Source: Fibrobacter sp. UWB5
Lineage (GTDB): Bacteria; Fibrobacterota; Fibrobacteria; Fibrobacterales; Fibrobacteraceae
Direction of reading: 5' to 3'
DNA: 64,000 bases
Assembly (NCBI RefSeq): GCF_002210295.1
Contig: NZ_MWQH01000002.1
Location: forward strand, 346,901 to 410,900
The notes beneath the pieces were generated by a model. It did not search any database and was not told the DNA's origin. It was given only the letters and a program-made list of their open reading frames with translations. The translations under genes and the position numbers were made by a program. The stretch's first letter is position 1, and each line of letters opens with the position of its first letter. Shown here in pieces: positions 1-9,297 of this stretch.

Positions 1-47
1 TACATGGACTCGCTCTTTCCAAACCCCGTCATCGATAAAATAGCCAT
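1..47 (-). CDS. yicC: YicC-family protein, 5' end only (partial)
   Basis: Only the first 15 codons are inside the window; the gene continues past the left edge. The reading begins M-A-I-L-S-M-T-G-F-G-K-S-E-S-M. The SMTGFG stretch is the hallmark N-terminus of the YicC/YloC family, described as endoribonucleases. An AAGGA ribosome-binding site lies about 9 nt upstream of the ATG. The gene starts 12 nt after the metXW stop on the same strand, so it is probably the last known member of a dtd-metXW-yicC transcription unit. Identity rests on a very short stretch. Confidence 0.7.
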   Translation of the reverse strand, partial: MAILSMTGFGKSESM

Positions 48-59
48 AATTAATCCTTA

Positions 60-1856
60 TTAAGCCTTTTTACTGACCATTGCTATCACGTGTTCCGCGC
101 CGAAGTTTGCAAAACCGATCGCAGTCAGGAACTTGCTGAGCTTGTGTTCGTTCTGGTAGCTGATAGTTTCGATTTTCAAGCCTTCCTTGTCGCAAAGGGT
201 ATGGAAATCCTTCACCGTCAAGAGGCGGATATTCGGCGTGTCATACCATTCGTACGGTAATTCCTTGGATTTCGGCATACGTCCGTGCAGCATCAGGCTT
301 CCGCGGGTTGTCCAGTGACCGAAATTCGGGAAGGTCACGATGGCGCGCTTGGCTACACGCAGAAGTTCGTTCAAGAGAGCCACCGGGTCGCGGATTTCTT
401 GAATGGTGCGGTTGATGATGGCGTAATCGAAGCTGCCGTCCTTGAAATCGCGAATGCCGCTTTCGTCAAGGTCGCGCTGGATCACGGGCACATCGTTTTC
501 GAGGCAATCCATGATGCTCTTGAAGTTGCGCTCGATACCGAGAACTTCAACATGCTTTTTCTTGTTCAAGAAATCGAGAAGTTCGCCGTTACCGCAGCCG
601 AGGTCGAGCACCTTGCTGTTTTCCTTGACGAGGCTTCCGATGAAGTCGAAGTCTTCGGTGTCGTGGAAAACAGGCATGACCTGCGTTTCGGTTTTGGTCG
701 GAATAATCTTACTGTCGAGGAAACGGCCAACAGCCTTGCCGAGGTCGCCGACTTCAATAAGGAATCCGTCGTGACCGAATTGCGTGTCGAGCTCGAGGCT
801 TGTCACTACTTTGCCGGCATTCAGAAGTGCACTTGTAATGCGGCGCGATTCATGCGGCGGGAAAAGCCAGTCGGTACTCAGGTTTACGTTCAGGAATTCA
901 GCCTTTACGCCCTTGAATGCGTTTTCAAGGGAACCGTATTCCGTTTCGAGATCGAAGCTGTCGGTTGCGTGTGCAATATGCAGGTAGCTATTGGCGTCGA
1001 AGCGGTCTACGAATTTGGCACCCTGGTAGCGCAGGTAGCTTTCGAGCGGAAGGTTCAGGTCGAAAGGTGTGCTGTAGGTGACTGCGTGGTTACGGCTTTC
1101 CTGGTCTTGGGCGCGCTTGAATTTTTGTTCCATGCCCACGGCACTGAGGTAGGTAATGTGGGCTAGCTTGCGGGCGTTCGAAAGACCGACATCGGGGTGA
1201 GCCGATTCGTAGTAGTCGCCACCGTTAAAATTCGGGTCTTGGGTAATCACGTCGCGGGCGACGATTTCAAAACCGAGCGCCTGGCTGCTGAATCGCGGAG
1301 AGCTTGCAATCACGATGCAACGGCGAACAAGGTCCGGATAGTAGATGGCCCATTTCATGGCCTGGAAACCACCCATGGAACCGCCAATCACGCAGCAGAG
1401 CTGATCGATGCCGAGTCCCTTGGCGAGTTCTCGCTGGGCGTTCACCATGTCGCCGATGGTAATCATCGGGAAGGTGCTGCCGTAGGGTTTGCCTGTGCGG
1501 GGGTTAATGGTTGCAGGGCCTGTGGTGCCTTTGCAGCCACCCAAAATGTTACTGCACACGACAAAGAACTTGTCTGTATCGACCGGCTTTCCGGGGCCAA
1601 TCAGGGCGTCCCACCAACCGGGTTTCTTGTCGTTTTCGGTATAGTAGCCGGCAACGTGAGCGTCTGCTGTAAGTGGAGAACACACCCAGACAACATTGCT
1701 TTTGTCGGCGTTTAGCGTTCCGTACGTTTCGTAACGGATGGTCAGCGCCGGAAGGGTCTTGCCACTTTCGAGCTTAAAACCCTCGTCCCCGTAATCCTTC
1801 GTAAAGGTTTGGGGCACCACTGGGCCGACGCTATATTTATGCAAAAATTCACTCAT
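60..1856 (-). CDS. metX: Homoserine O-acetyltransferase fused to MetW methyltransferase-like domain
   Basis: A 598-residue two-domain protein of methionine synthesis. Residues 1-385 are a MetX alpha/beta-hydrolase acyltransferase, expected to move an acetyl group from acetyl-CoA to homoserine. The nucleophile elbow GGSMGG contains Ser160; Asp329 (STDW) and His362 (FGHDG) complete the triad. Residues 395-598 are a MetW-like Rossmann domain with the SAM-binding motif VLDLGCGNGE near 417. MetX and MetW are usually separate, adjacent genes; here they are one polypeptide. I chose the second ATG (MSEFLHK) because a TATATTTA box ends 5 nt before it; the first in-frame ATG overlaps that box. Whether the acyl donor is acetyl- or succinyl-CoA cannot be read from the sequence. 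Confidence 0.93.
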   Translation of the reverse strand: MSEFLHKYSVGPVVPQTFTKDYGDEGFKLESGKTLPALTIRYETYGTLNADKSNVVWVCSPLTADAHVAGYYTENDKKPGWWDALIGPGKPVDTDKFFVVCSNILGGCKGTTGPATINPRTGKPYGSTFPMITIGDMVNAQRELAKGLGIDQLCCVIGGSMGGFQAMKWAIYYPDLVRRCIVIASSPRFSSQALGFEIVARDVITQDPNFNGGDYYESAHPDVGLSNARKLAHITYLSAVGMEQKFKRAQDQESRNHAVTYSTPFDLNLPLESYLRYQGAKFVDRFDANSYLHIAHATDSFDLETEYGSLENAFKGVKAEFLNVNLSTDWLFPPHESRRITSALLNAGKVVTSLELDTQFGHDGFLIEVGDLGKAVGRFLDSKIIPTKTETQVMPVFHDTEDFDFIGSLVKENSKVLDLGCGNGELLDFLNKKKHVEVLGIERNFKSIMDCLENDVPVIQRDLDESGIRDFKDGSFDYAIINRTIQEIRDPVALLNELLRVAKRAIVTFPNFGHWTTRGSLMLHGRMPKSKELPYEWYDTPNIRLLTVKDFHTLCDKEGLKIETISYQNEHKLSKFLTAIGFANFGAEHVIAMVSKKA

Positions 1857-1861
1857 ATGCA

Positions 1862-1869
1862 TAAATATA
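1862..1869 (-). promoter_or_regulatory. TATATTTA box, metXW
   Basis: TAnnTTTG-like box ending 5 nt before the chosen metXW ATG; no Shine-Dalgarno sequence, so a leaderless mRNA is predicted. Confidence 0.6.
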
Positions 1870-1871
1870 GC

Positions 1872-2306
1872 TTATTCCAACATAATCGTAAACGGTCCGT
1901 CGTTGGTTAAACTCACCTGCATGTCAGCGCCGAAGCGCCCTGTTTGCACGTTTGGTATCTCTTTTTTGCATTCCGCTATAATATAATCATATAGCTCGCT
2001 TGCTAGGGTGGGGTTCCCGGCTCCGTTGAACGTGGGGCGGTTTCCTTTGTTGCAATTTGCGTATAAAGTAAATTGTGAAACCAGCAGGAGTTCGCCGCCG
2101 ACATCTTTAATCGAAAGATTTGTCTTTCCGTTTTCGTCGGCGAAGATGCGGAGTGCAAGCATTTTGCGGATGTAGCGGTCGGCAATTTCTTTGGTGTCGT
2201 CTTCACCCACTCCGATAAGGATCATATAGCCCTTGCCGATTTTTCCGACGGTCTCGCCGTCGATATCGACTTGGGCGTTCAAAACGCGTTGAATCAGAAA
2301 TTTCAT
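1872..2306 (-). CDS. dtd: D-aminoacyl-tRNA deacylase
   Basis: 144 residues, the normal length of Dtd, which hydrolyses D-amino acids mischarged on tRNA (and glycine from tRNA-Ala). The family signatures are present: SQFTLYA in the middle, GRFGADMQV and the C-terminal NDGPFTIML (usual form NDGPVT). It ends 15 nt before the chosen metXW start on the same strand. The start ATG follows AGG at close range and a TATTTTAC box 6 nt upstream. Confidence 0.95.
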   Translation of the reverse strand: MKFLIQRVLNAQVDIDGETVGKIGKGYMILIGVGEDDTKEIADRYIRKMLALRIFADENGKTNLSIKDVGGELLLVSQFTLYANCNKGNRPTFNGAGNPTLASELYDYIIAECKKEIPNVQTGRFGADMQVSLTNDGPFTIMLE

Positions 2307-2444
2307 AGGCCTGTAAAATAATAAAAAATTCCTATAGCAGCCCCAGGGAACGGCGGAATCTGTCAGAAATCTTATAAAATTATATTTTCCTTACAAAATT
2401 GAGGGGGTGTGCTCCAAAAGGGTGGGAAAAAATCCATTCTTTTC

Positions 2445-2452
2445 TAAATTTG
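2445..2452 (+). promoter_or_regulatory. TAAATTTG box, fabV
   Basis: Exact TAnnTTTG; leader of about 35 nt with AAGGTG before fabV. A short inverted repeat (TTTGT, AA, ACAAA) lies in the leader just after it. Confidence 0.6.
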
Positions 2453-2492
2453 GCGCGGTTTGTAAACAAATAGTTAAGAAAAAGGTGTAAAG

Positions 2493-3698
2493 ATGGTGAT
2501 TGAACCGATGATCCGCAGCAATATGTGCGTGAACGCTCACCCTCAAGGCTGCGCCATGGATGTGAAGCGCCAGATTGAATACGTACAAAAGAAGCGCGCT
2601 GAACGTGGTACCCCGAAAGATGCTCCGAAGACGGTTCTGGTGTTGGGATGTTCGACCGGTTATGGACTTGCTAGCCGAATTTCGGCGGCGTTTGAATTCG
2701 GTGCCGCGACAATCGGTGTGTCGTTTGAAAAAGAAGGTGCTGATGAACCTCGCCAGAAACCGGGTACGCCTGGCTGGTATAACAACATGGCTTTTGACAA
2801 GTTCGCTCATGAAGCGGGCCTTGAATCGGTAACTTTTAATGGCGATGCTTTCTCCCATGAAATGCGCAAGAATGTGATTGACACCTTGAACAAGATGGGT
2901 CGTAAGGTCGATTTGCTGGTGTACAGCGTGGCATCGAGCGTGCGCGTGGATCCGGACAACGGAACGCTTTATCGCAGCGTGTTGAAGCCGATAGGCGAAA
3001 CTTTTTCGGGCGCAACGATTGACTGCATGACGGGCAAGATCAGCACGATTAGCGCAGAACCCGCCAACGAAGAAGAAATGGCCAACACCGTGAAGGTGAT
3101 GGGTGGCGAAGACTGGGCGCTTTGGGTGCGTCAGCTGAAGGATGCCGGCGTGCTTGCTGAAGGTATTAAGACAGTGGCTTATTCTTACATCGGCCCGAAA
3201 CTTTCTCATGCGATTTACCGCGACGGTACCATCGGTGGCGCCAAGAAGCACTTGGAAGCAACCGCGCGCGAATTGAATGCAGAACTTGAACGCGACTTGA
3301 AGGGTGAAGCCTACGTGTCCGTGAACAAGGGCCTGGTGACTCGTTCCAGCGCCGTGATTCCGATTATCCCGCTGTATCTTTCGGTGCTCTTCAAGGTGAT
3401 GAAGGAACAGGGAACACATGAAGGCTGCATCGAACAGATGGAACGCCTGATGAACGAACGCCTTTATACGGGCTGCGCCGTTCCTACTGATGAAAATAAC
3501 CTGATCCGCATTGACGATTGGGAATTGGACCCGAAGGTGCAAGAAGAAGTGAACAAGCGCATGGCGACCATCACGCAAGAAAACTTGGCGCAGGTGGGCG
3601 ACCTCGAAGGCTACCGCCACGACTTCTTGGCCACGAACGGCTTTGATATTGAAGGCGTGGATTACAGCGCCGACGTGAAGAGCGTCGAGACGATTTAA
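2493..3698 (+). CDS. fabV: Trans-2-enoyl-CoA/ACP reductase (NADH), FabV/TER family
   Basis: 401 residues, matching the FabV/TER family that reduces trans-2-enoyl thioesters in fatty-acid synthesis (FabV) or crotonyl-CoA reduction (TER). The nucleotide-binding motif GCSTGYG is at 52-58. The active-site Tyr-(X)8-Lys signature is intact: Tyr242 in AIYRDGTIGGAK with Lys251. The N-terminus (VIEPMIRSN) and HPQGC motif are typical. Fatty-acid elongation and crotonyl-CoA reduction cannot be told apart from sequence alone. A TAAATTTG box lies about 40 nt upstream, followed by an AAGGTG binding site, and a strong intrinsic terminator follows, so the gene is probably monocistronic. Confidence 0.95.
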   Translation: MVIEPMIRSNMCVNAHPQGCAMDVKRQIEYVQKKRAERGTPKDAPKTVLVLGCSTGYGLASRISAAFEFGAATIGVSFEKEGADEPRQKPGTPGWYNNMAFDKFAHEAGLESVTFNGDAFSHEMRKNVIDTLNKMGRKVDLLVYSVASSVRVDPDNGTLYRSVLKPIGETFSGATIDCMTGKISTISAEPANEEEMANTVKVMGGEDWALWVRQLKDAGVLAEGIKTVAYSYIGPKLSHAIYRDGTIGGAKKHLEATARELNAELERDLKGEAYVSVNKGLVTRSSAVIPIIPLYLSVLFKVMKEQGTHEGCIEQMERLMNERLYTGCAVPTDENNLIRIDDWELDPKVQEEVNKRMATITQENLAQVGDLEGYRHDFLATNGFDIEGVDYSADVKSVETI

Positions 3699-3726
3699 CT
3701 AGAGTCTTATGTTGTGAAGCTAAAAA

Positions 3727-3754
3727 GGCGCGGGTAAAACCGCGTCTTTTTTTT
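3727..3754 (+). terminator. fabV terminator
   Basis: 7-bp GC-rich stem (3727-3733 with 3740-3746, one G-T) followed by eight T. Confidence 0.9.
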
Positions 3755-3761
3755 ATATTTG
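3754..3761 (+). promoter_or_regulatory. TATATTTG box, pth
   Basis: Exact TAnnTTTG, 4 nt before the pth ATG and overlapping the last T of the fabV terminator tract. Leaderless start predicted. Confidence 0.65.
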
Positions 3762-3765
3762 GGGC

Positions 3766-4320
3766 ATGTATATTATTGTTGGTCTCGGGAATCCTGGTAC
3801 TCAGTATTCTAACACACATCACAACGCCGGTTTTATGGCGGTCGAAAAACTTGCTGATTCGAGCAAGGACTGGAAAAGCGAACATAAGGCGCTCACCATG
3901 AAGGTGAACATCGCGGGCGAGGAATGCCTGCTCGCTAAGCCGCAGACGTACATGAACCTCTCGGGCGAGGCCGTGCAGGCCTTGATGACATGGTACAAGG
4001 TGAAAACGGACCACCTGCTCGTCTTTAGCGACGACATTAATTTGGATGTAGGTCGTATCCGTTGCCGCAAGGACGGTAGTCACGGCGGTCAAAACGGGCT
4101 CCGCAATATCATTGAGCATGTGGGCGACAAGTTCCCGCGAATCCGCTTTGGCGTGGGAAAGTGCCCGCCCAAGTATGACCTTTCCAACTGGGTGCTGGCG
4201 AAATTCCCGCCCGAAGACCGCCCGGCCTTTGACGAGGCGATCGCCAAGGTCCCCGCACTCGTGGAATGCTACTTCAAGTTCGGCATCGAAAAGTGCATGG
4301 AACGCTATAACGGGAAGTAA
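3766..4320 (+). CDS. pth: Peptidyl-tRNA hydrolase
   Basis: 184 residues, typical for Pth, which recycles tRNA from drop-off peptidyl-tRNAs. Visible active-site elements: GLGNPG with Asn9, the catalytic His19 in HHNAG, TYMNLSG, and the DDINLDVG loop with the conserved Asp. The usual GGHNGL reads GGQNGL here; the conserved Asn is kept and the preceding His is Gln. The ATG lies only 4 nt after a TATATTTG box that overlaps the U-tract of the fabV terminator, so the mRNA is predicted to be leaderless. No Shine-Dalgarno sequence is seen. Confidence 0.96.
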   Translation: MYIIVGLGNPGTQYSNTHHNAGFMAVEKLADSSKDWKSEHKALTMKVNIAGEECLLAKPQTYMNLSGEAVQALMTWYKVKTDHLLVFSDDINLDVGRIRCRKDGSHGGQNGLRNIIEHVGDKFPRIRFGVGKCPPKYDLSNWVLAKFPPEDRPAFDEAIAKVPALVECYFKFGIEKCMERYNGK

Positions 4321-4360
4321 AAACCGACTTTTTACAATATTTCTAGCGGTATAGAGCTAG

Positions 4361-5866
<1,506 letters not shown>

Positions 5867-5892
5867 TTCCGCTATTTCGATGTATAAAAAAG

Positions 5893-5917
5893 CCCGCGAT
5901 TCAAATCGCGGGTTTTT
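5893..5917 (+). terminator. guaB terminator
   Basis: 8-bp stem CCCGCGAT/ATCGCGGG, loop of 4, then five T. Confidence 0.9.
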
Positions 5918-5947
5918 ATTTGTTTTGCAAATGGAACTGAGCTAATC

Positions 5948-6745
5948 CTAGAACGGGAACGTGAGACCTATACCGAGGGGCAATACGATCTTGTTGTTGT
6001 CGAGATAGCCGTATTCCTTGTTCAGGTTCGTGTAGTAACTGCCGTCTCCGGCGAAGAATTCGAAACCGGCTTCTACGTAGGCACCGAAATGCTTCACGAA
6101 CAGCACTTCCGCACCGATACCCAGCACGACTCGCCAGTAGTTCACCGTCTCGGTGTATTCCTTGTAGACGCCTGTGCCGATGTCGCGTTCCCTGTCGTAT
6201 TCGCCGTGAATCCAGTCGGAAGTCAGGAACGTGTAGAAGTAGCGGGATTCCATGGGGTAGTAGATGAGCGAGATGCCGACCTGGAAAATATCTTCCGTGT
6301 AGTCGGTGAAATGCACTCCTACGTTGAAGATTTCCTGCGCAACGACGTATTCAAGCGAGACGATGCCGCGGCTCGGGGATTTGATGCCCGCGGTGACGAC
6401 GAACGTGTAGACGGGGGCGTCCCTGCCGTAGACCATACGCTCTGACGAACTGGATTCTGCGCCAATGAGGACGAGTCCTCCGTCGCCGCTGGAGGATGAA
6501 GATTCTTCGGCCGCCGATGACGATGATGCCGTTGTCGCCAAGGCTTCGGTTTCGCCGGCGCCTGCGGCAGAACTGGCGTCGTCTTCGGGAGCAAACTTCT
6601 GATCCATGATCGAAGCGAAGGCGTCTTCCGACGACGATTCAACTGCCGATGACAATTCATTTGCCGACGAGCTGGACTCCTGCGCGAATGAGATCGGCGC
6701 GAGGAGTGCAACGACGAGCGAGATTGCCTTGATGAGAGTCTTCAT
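5948..6745 (-). CDS. Putative outer-membrane beta-barrel protein with Ser-rich linker
   Basis: 265 residues, family not recognised. A clear signal peptide (MKTLIKAISLVVALLAPISFAQ) is followed by a low-complexity Ser/Glu/Ala-rich linker up to about residue 105. A C-terminal region of alternating aromatic/hydrophobic strands ends in Phe, as in outer-membrane barrels. The start ATG overlaps the gatA stop codon (TAATG), so translation is probably coupled to gatA; the frame stays open upstream, but that part overlaps gatA out of frame and lacks a signal peptide. The linker style recurs in other secreted proteins of this window. Confidence 0.75.
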   Translation of the reverse strand: MKTLIKAISLVVALLAPISFAQESSSSANELSSAVESSSEDAFASIMDQKFAPEDDASSAAGAGETEALATTASSSSAAEESSSSSGDGGLVLIGAESSSSERMVYGRDAPVYTFVVTAGIKSPSRGIVSLEYVVAQEIFNVGVHFTDYTEDIFQVGISLIYYPMESRYFYTFLTSDWIHGEYDRERDIGTGVYKEYTETVNYWRVVLGIGAEVLFVKHFGAYVEAGFEFFAGDGSYYTNLNKEYGYLDNNKIVLPLGIGLTFPF

Positions 6746-8163
6746 TACTTGTTCAAAGCTTCTGTAGCGGCTGCGACGCTGAGCAGGTCGGCTTCCTGGA
6801 ACGGCTTGCCGATCCACTGGAGGCCCACGGGGAGTCCGCCGGCCATGCCACACGGCACGCTCACGCCCGGGAGGCCGGAAAGGTTCAGGCTCACGGTGTA
6901 GATGTCGCTGAGGTACACGGCCATCGGGTCGGATTCGTTCGTGCCGCACTTGAGCGGGAGACCCGGCATGGTGGGGCTTGCGATCACGTCGCAGCTTTCG
7001 AATGCCTTGTTGAAGTCGTCGGTAATCAAGCGACGGACCTTCTGGGCCTGCACGTAGTAGGCGTCGTAGAAGCCTGCGGAAAGCACGTAGCTGCCGAGAA
7101 GAATACGGCGCTGGACTTCCTTGCCGAAACCTTCGCTGCGGGACTTGGCGTACAGGTCAAAGAGCTTGCGGGCTTCTTTGCTGCGGTAGCCGTAGCGAAC
7201 GCCGTCGTAGCGGGAAAGGTTCGAGCTAGCTTCGGCGGTTGCAATGATGTAGTAGCTGGACACGGCGTAGCTGATGTGCGGAAGGCTGATTTCCTTGAGG
7301 GTAGCGCCTTCGGCTTCAAGTTTTTTCAGCATGCCTTCGATAGCGGCCTTGCATTCGGCGTCGAGACCTTCGCCAAAGTATTCCTTGGGAACGCCAATCA
7401 CCTTGCCCTTGATGCCGGCGTCGAGCTTTGCGGTAAAGTCTTCGGTCGGGCGAGTGCTGGTGGTGTTGTCGTGCGGGTCGATACCGCAGATGGCGCCGAG
7501 GAGCGTGGCGGCATCTTTAACGGTTGCACCGAAGGGACCGATCTGGTCCAAAGAGCTAGCGTAAGCGAGTAAGCCATAACGGGATACGCGGCCGTAGGTG
7601 GGCTTGAGGCCCACAACGCCTGTGCAGGCAGCGGGCTGACGAATAGATCCACCGGTGTCGGAGCCAAGAGCACAGGCGACCGTGCCACTGGCCACGGCTA
7701 CGGCCGAACCGCCACTGGAGCCTCCCGGAACGCGGGATTCGTCGAGCGGGTTGATGACCTTGCCGAAATAAGAAGTTTCGTTGCTGGAACCCATGGCGAA
7801 TTCGTCCATGTTCGTTTTTCCAACGATCACGGCGCCGGCGGCTTCGAGCTTTTCGATAGCGGTAGCGGTGTAGGGGGCAACAAAGTTTTCAAGAATCTTG
7901 GAGGCGGCGGTCGTGCGCGTGCCTTCGATGCACATATTGTCCTTCACGGCGACGGGGATACCGTCGAGGGCGCCCAAAGTCTTGCCTTCAGCGCGGCGCT
8001 TGTCGGATTCGGCTGCCTTTTGAAGGGCGCGTTCGTTCAAGACGCTAATGTATGCATTTAAATTCTTGGTAGATTCAATCTTTGCGAGGGATTCTTCAGC
8101 GAGGGCCACGGCAGTCTTGCTGCCGTTGGCGAGCTTGTCGCTCAATTCTTGGATGGTCTCCAT
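6745..8163 (-). CDS. gatA: Glutamyl-tRNA(Gln) amidotransferase subunit A
   Basis: 472 residues, amidase-signature family. With GatB and GatC it converts Glu-tRNA(Gln) and/or Asp-tRNA(Asn) to the amidated forms. The Lys-Ser-Ser triad is readable: Lys74 in PVAVKDN, the cis-Ser150 in GGSSGGS and the nucleophile Ser173 in SDTGGSIRQP. The start METIQELS is set by GGAGG 5-9 nt upstream and by overlap with the preceding stop (TAATG). gatC and gatB are not adjacent; the neighbours are a small membrane protein and an outer-membrane-like protein, so the subunits must be encoded elsewhere. Confidence 0.95.
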   Translation of the reverse strand: METIQELSDKLANGSKTAVALAEESLAKIESTKNLNAYISVLNERALQKAAESDKRRAEGKTLGALDGIPVAVKDNMCIEGTRTTAASKILENFVAPYTATAIEKLEAAGAVIVGKTNMDEFAMGSSNETSYFGKVINPLDESRVPGGSSGGSAVAVASGTVACALGSDTGGSIRQPAACTGVVGLKPTYGRVSRYGLLAYASSLDQIGPFGATVKDAATLLGAICGIDPHDNTTSTRPTEDFTAKLDAGIKGKVIGVPKEYFGEGLDAECKAAIEGMLKKLEAEGATLKEISLPHISYAVSSYYIIATAEASSNLSRYDGVRYGYRSKEARKLFDLYAKSRSEGFGKEVQRRILLGSYVLSAGFYDAYYVQAQKVRRLITDDFNKAFESCDVIASPTMPGLPLKCGTNESDPMAVYLSDIYTVSLNLSGLPGVSVPCGMAGGLPVGLQWIGKPFQEADLLSVAAATEALNK

Positions 8164-8486
8164 TACTTTCCTCCGGACCATTTCATGATGTAGATGCCGA
8201 GGATCATGCCGATAACGCTTACCACGTTCAGCTTGATGCCCACACCGAAGGCAAACCTGACGAGATACAGGTCGAGGATTACCGGTTCGGGTCTGTCGGC
8301 AAAACCGATGTTGAGGTTAAAGGACGAAACGAAGAAGTTGTGGACGACGTTGTTGTATCCACCAGCATTCATCAGTTCGCCAAGCTGACCGAACAGCACA
8401 CCGAGGCATTCGCCAAGGATTCCGCCGATAATCAGGCCAAGCACGATAAAAACCAATAAACGGCCAAAAGTATTATTTCGATTCAT
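8163..8486 (-). CDS. Small membrane protein, DUF4321-like
   Basis: 107 residues. A Gly-rich hydrophobic helix lies at about 9-33 and a second at about 82-101, the latter preceded by a phrase resembling the DUF4321 pattern (FAFGVGIKLNVVSVIGMILG). No enzymatic motif is seen, and the function of DUF4321 is unknown. It heads the gatA operon: its stop codon overlaps the gatA start. The ATG at 8486 lies 5 nt after a TATATTAG box; an upstream in-frame extension would run into a repeat and is rejected. Confidence 0.7.
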   Translation of the reverse strand: MNRNNTFGRLLVFIVLGLIIGGILGECLGVLFGQLGELMNAGGYNNVVHNFFVSSFNLNIGFADRPEPVILDLYLVRFAFGVGIKLNVVSVIGMILGIYIMKWSGGK

Positions 8487-8491
8487 GGGTG

Positions 8492-8499
8492 CTAATATA
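8492..8499 (-). promoter_or_regulatory. TATATTAG box, DUF4321-gatA operon
   Basis: 5 nt before the first start codon of the operon; no Shine-Dalgarno sequence. Confidence 0.55.
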
Positions 8500-8520
8500 G
8501 AAAATAGTGGACTGCTAAAA

Positions 8521-8619
8521 ATGAGTAATGTGTGATGAAGAATGTGTAATGAGATCAATACTGAATGAAAAATTTAATTTTACATTCTGCGTTTTAATTA
8601 CTCATCTCACATTGCTCAT
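8521..8619. repeat. Inverted-repeat element between the DUF4321 gene and ung
   Basis: 18-bp arms at 8521-8538 and 8602-8619 match in 16 positions as an inverted repeat (core ATGAG-AATGTG-GATGA). The interior repeats the same AATGTG/AATGAG words. The same vocabulary fills 15673-15737. Confidence 0.6.
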
Positions 8620-9297
8620 CTACTTAATGCTCCAGTCGATGGGTTCCAGGCCCTTGCTCTTTAAATATTCGTTTGCTTTACTAAAATGTTTACATCCGAA
8701 GAAGCCTCGATACGCTGACAAAGGACTCGGGTGCGGGGCCGTTAAAATCAGGTGGCCGCGATTTTTGGCGACGAGTTCCTGTTTTTTGATGGCGAAACTA
8801 CCCCAAAGTAAAAATACCAGGTTCTCGCGAGTCTCGGACAGGCGCTTGATGATGGTGTCTGTAAATTGTTGCCAACCGATTCCGGCGTGGCTTGCTGCCA
8901 TGTGGGCGCGAACCGTGAGCGATGCGTTCAGCAAGAGGATTCCCTGGTGTGCCCAGCTTTCCAGGTTTCCGTGCGGGGGCGGATTGATGCCCAAATCGTC
9001 GTGGAGTTCCTGGAAGATGTTGATGAGCGAGGGGGGCGGCTGGATTCCCATGGGTACGGAGAAGCAGAGCCCGTGTGCCTGGCCCGGGTTGTGGTAAGGG
9101 TCTTGTCCGATGATGACGGCCTTGACCTTATCGACAGGGCAAAAGTCGAGGGCTGCAAAAATCTGGGATCCCGGCGGGTACACCACGTGGTGTTCTGCCT
9201 TTTCTTGCAGAAGTTTTTCTTTGATCTGCTTAAAATAGGGCTGCTCGAACTGATCGGCGAGCAGCTTCAGCCAGGATTCTTCAAGTTTAACGGACAT
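8620..9297 (-). CDS. ung: Uracil-DNA glycosylase, family 1
   Basis: 225 residues; removes uracil from DNA at the start of base-excision repair. The water-activating motif GQDPYHNPGQAHG (Asp66) and the C-terminal HPSPLSAYRGF loop are both intact. The start MSVKLEE is preceded by AAGGAAAG and overlaps the 3' end of the upstream methyltransferase gene by 11 bp, which suggests coupled expression. It is followed by an inverted-repeat element rather than an obvious terminator. Confidence 0.97.
   Translation of the reverse strand: MSVKLEESWLKLLADQFEQPYFKQIKEKLLQEKAEHHVVYPPGSQIFAALDFCPVDKVKAVIIGQDPYHNPGQAHGLCFSVPMGIQPPPSLINIFQELHDDLGINPPPHGNLESWAHQGILLLNASLTVRAHMAASHAGIGWQQFTDTIIKRLSETRENLVFLLWGSFAIKKQELVAKNRGHLILTAPHPSPLSAYRGFFGCKHFSKANEYLKSKGLEPIDWSIK

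Noticed and set aside
1..63. Plus-strand frame ending in TAA at the left edge
   Set aside because: The minus-strand reading gives the YicC signature with a ribosome-binding site; the plus reading has no recognisable content.
285..1166. 293-codon open frame on the plus strand inside metXW
   Set aside because: It is antisense to a gene with intact catalytic motifs, has no family signature, and follows from the codon bias of the real gene.
2391..3620. 409-codon frame on the minus strand opposite fabV
   Set aside because: Composition is His/Arg/Phe-rich with no motif; the plus-strand frame has the complete FabV active site.
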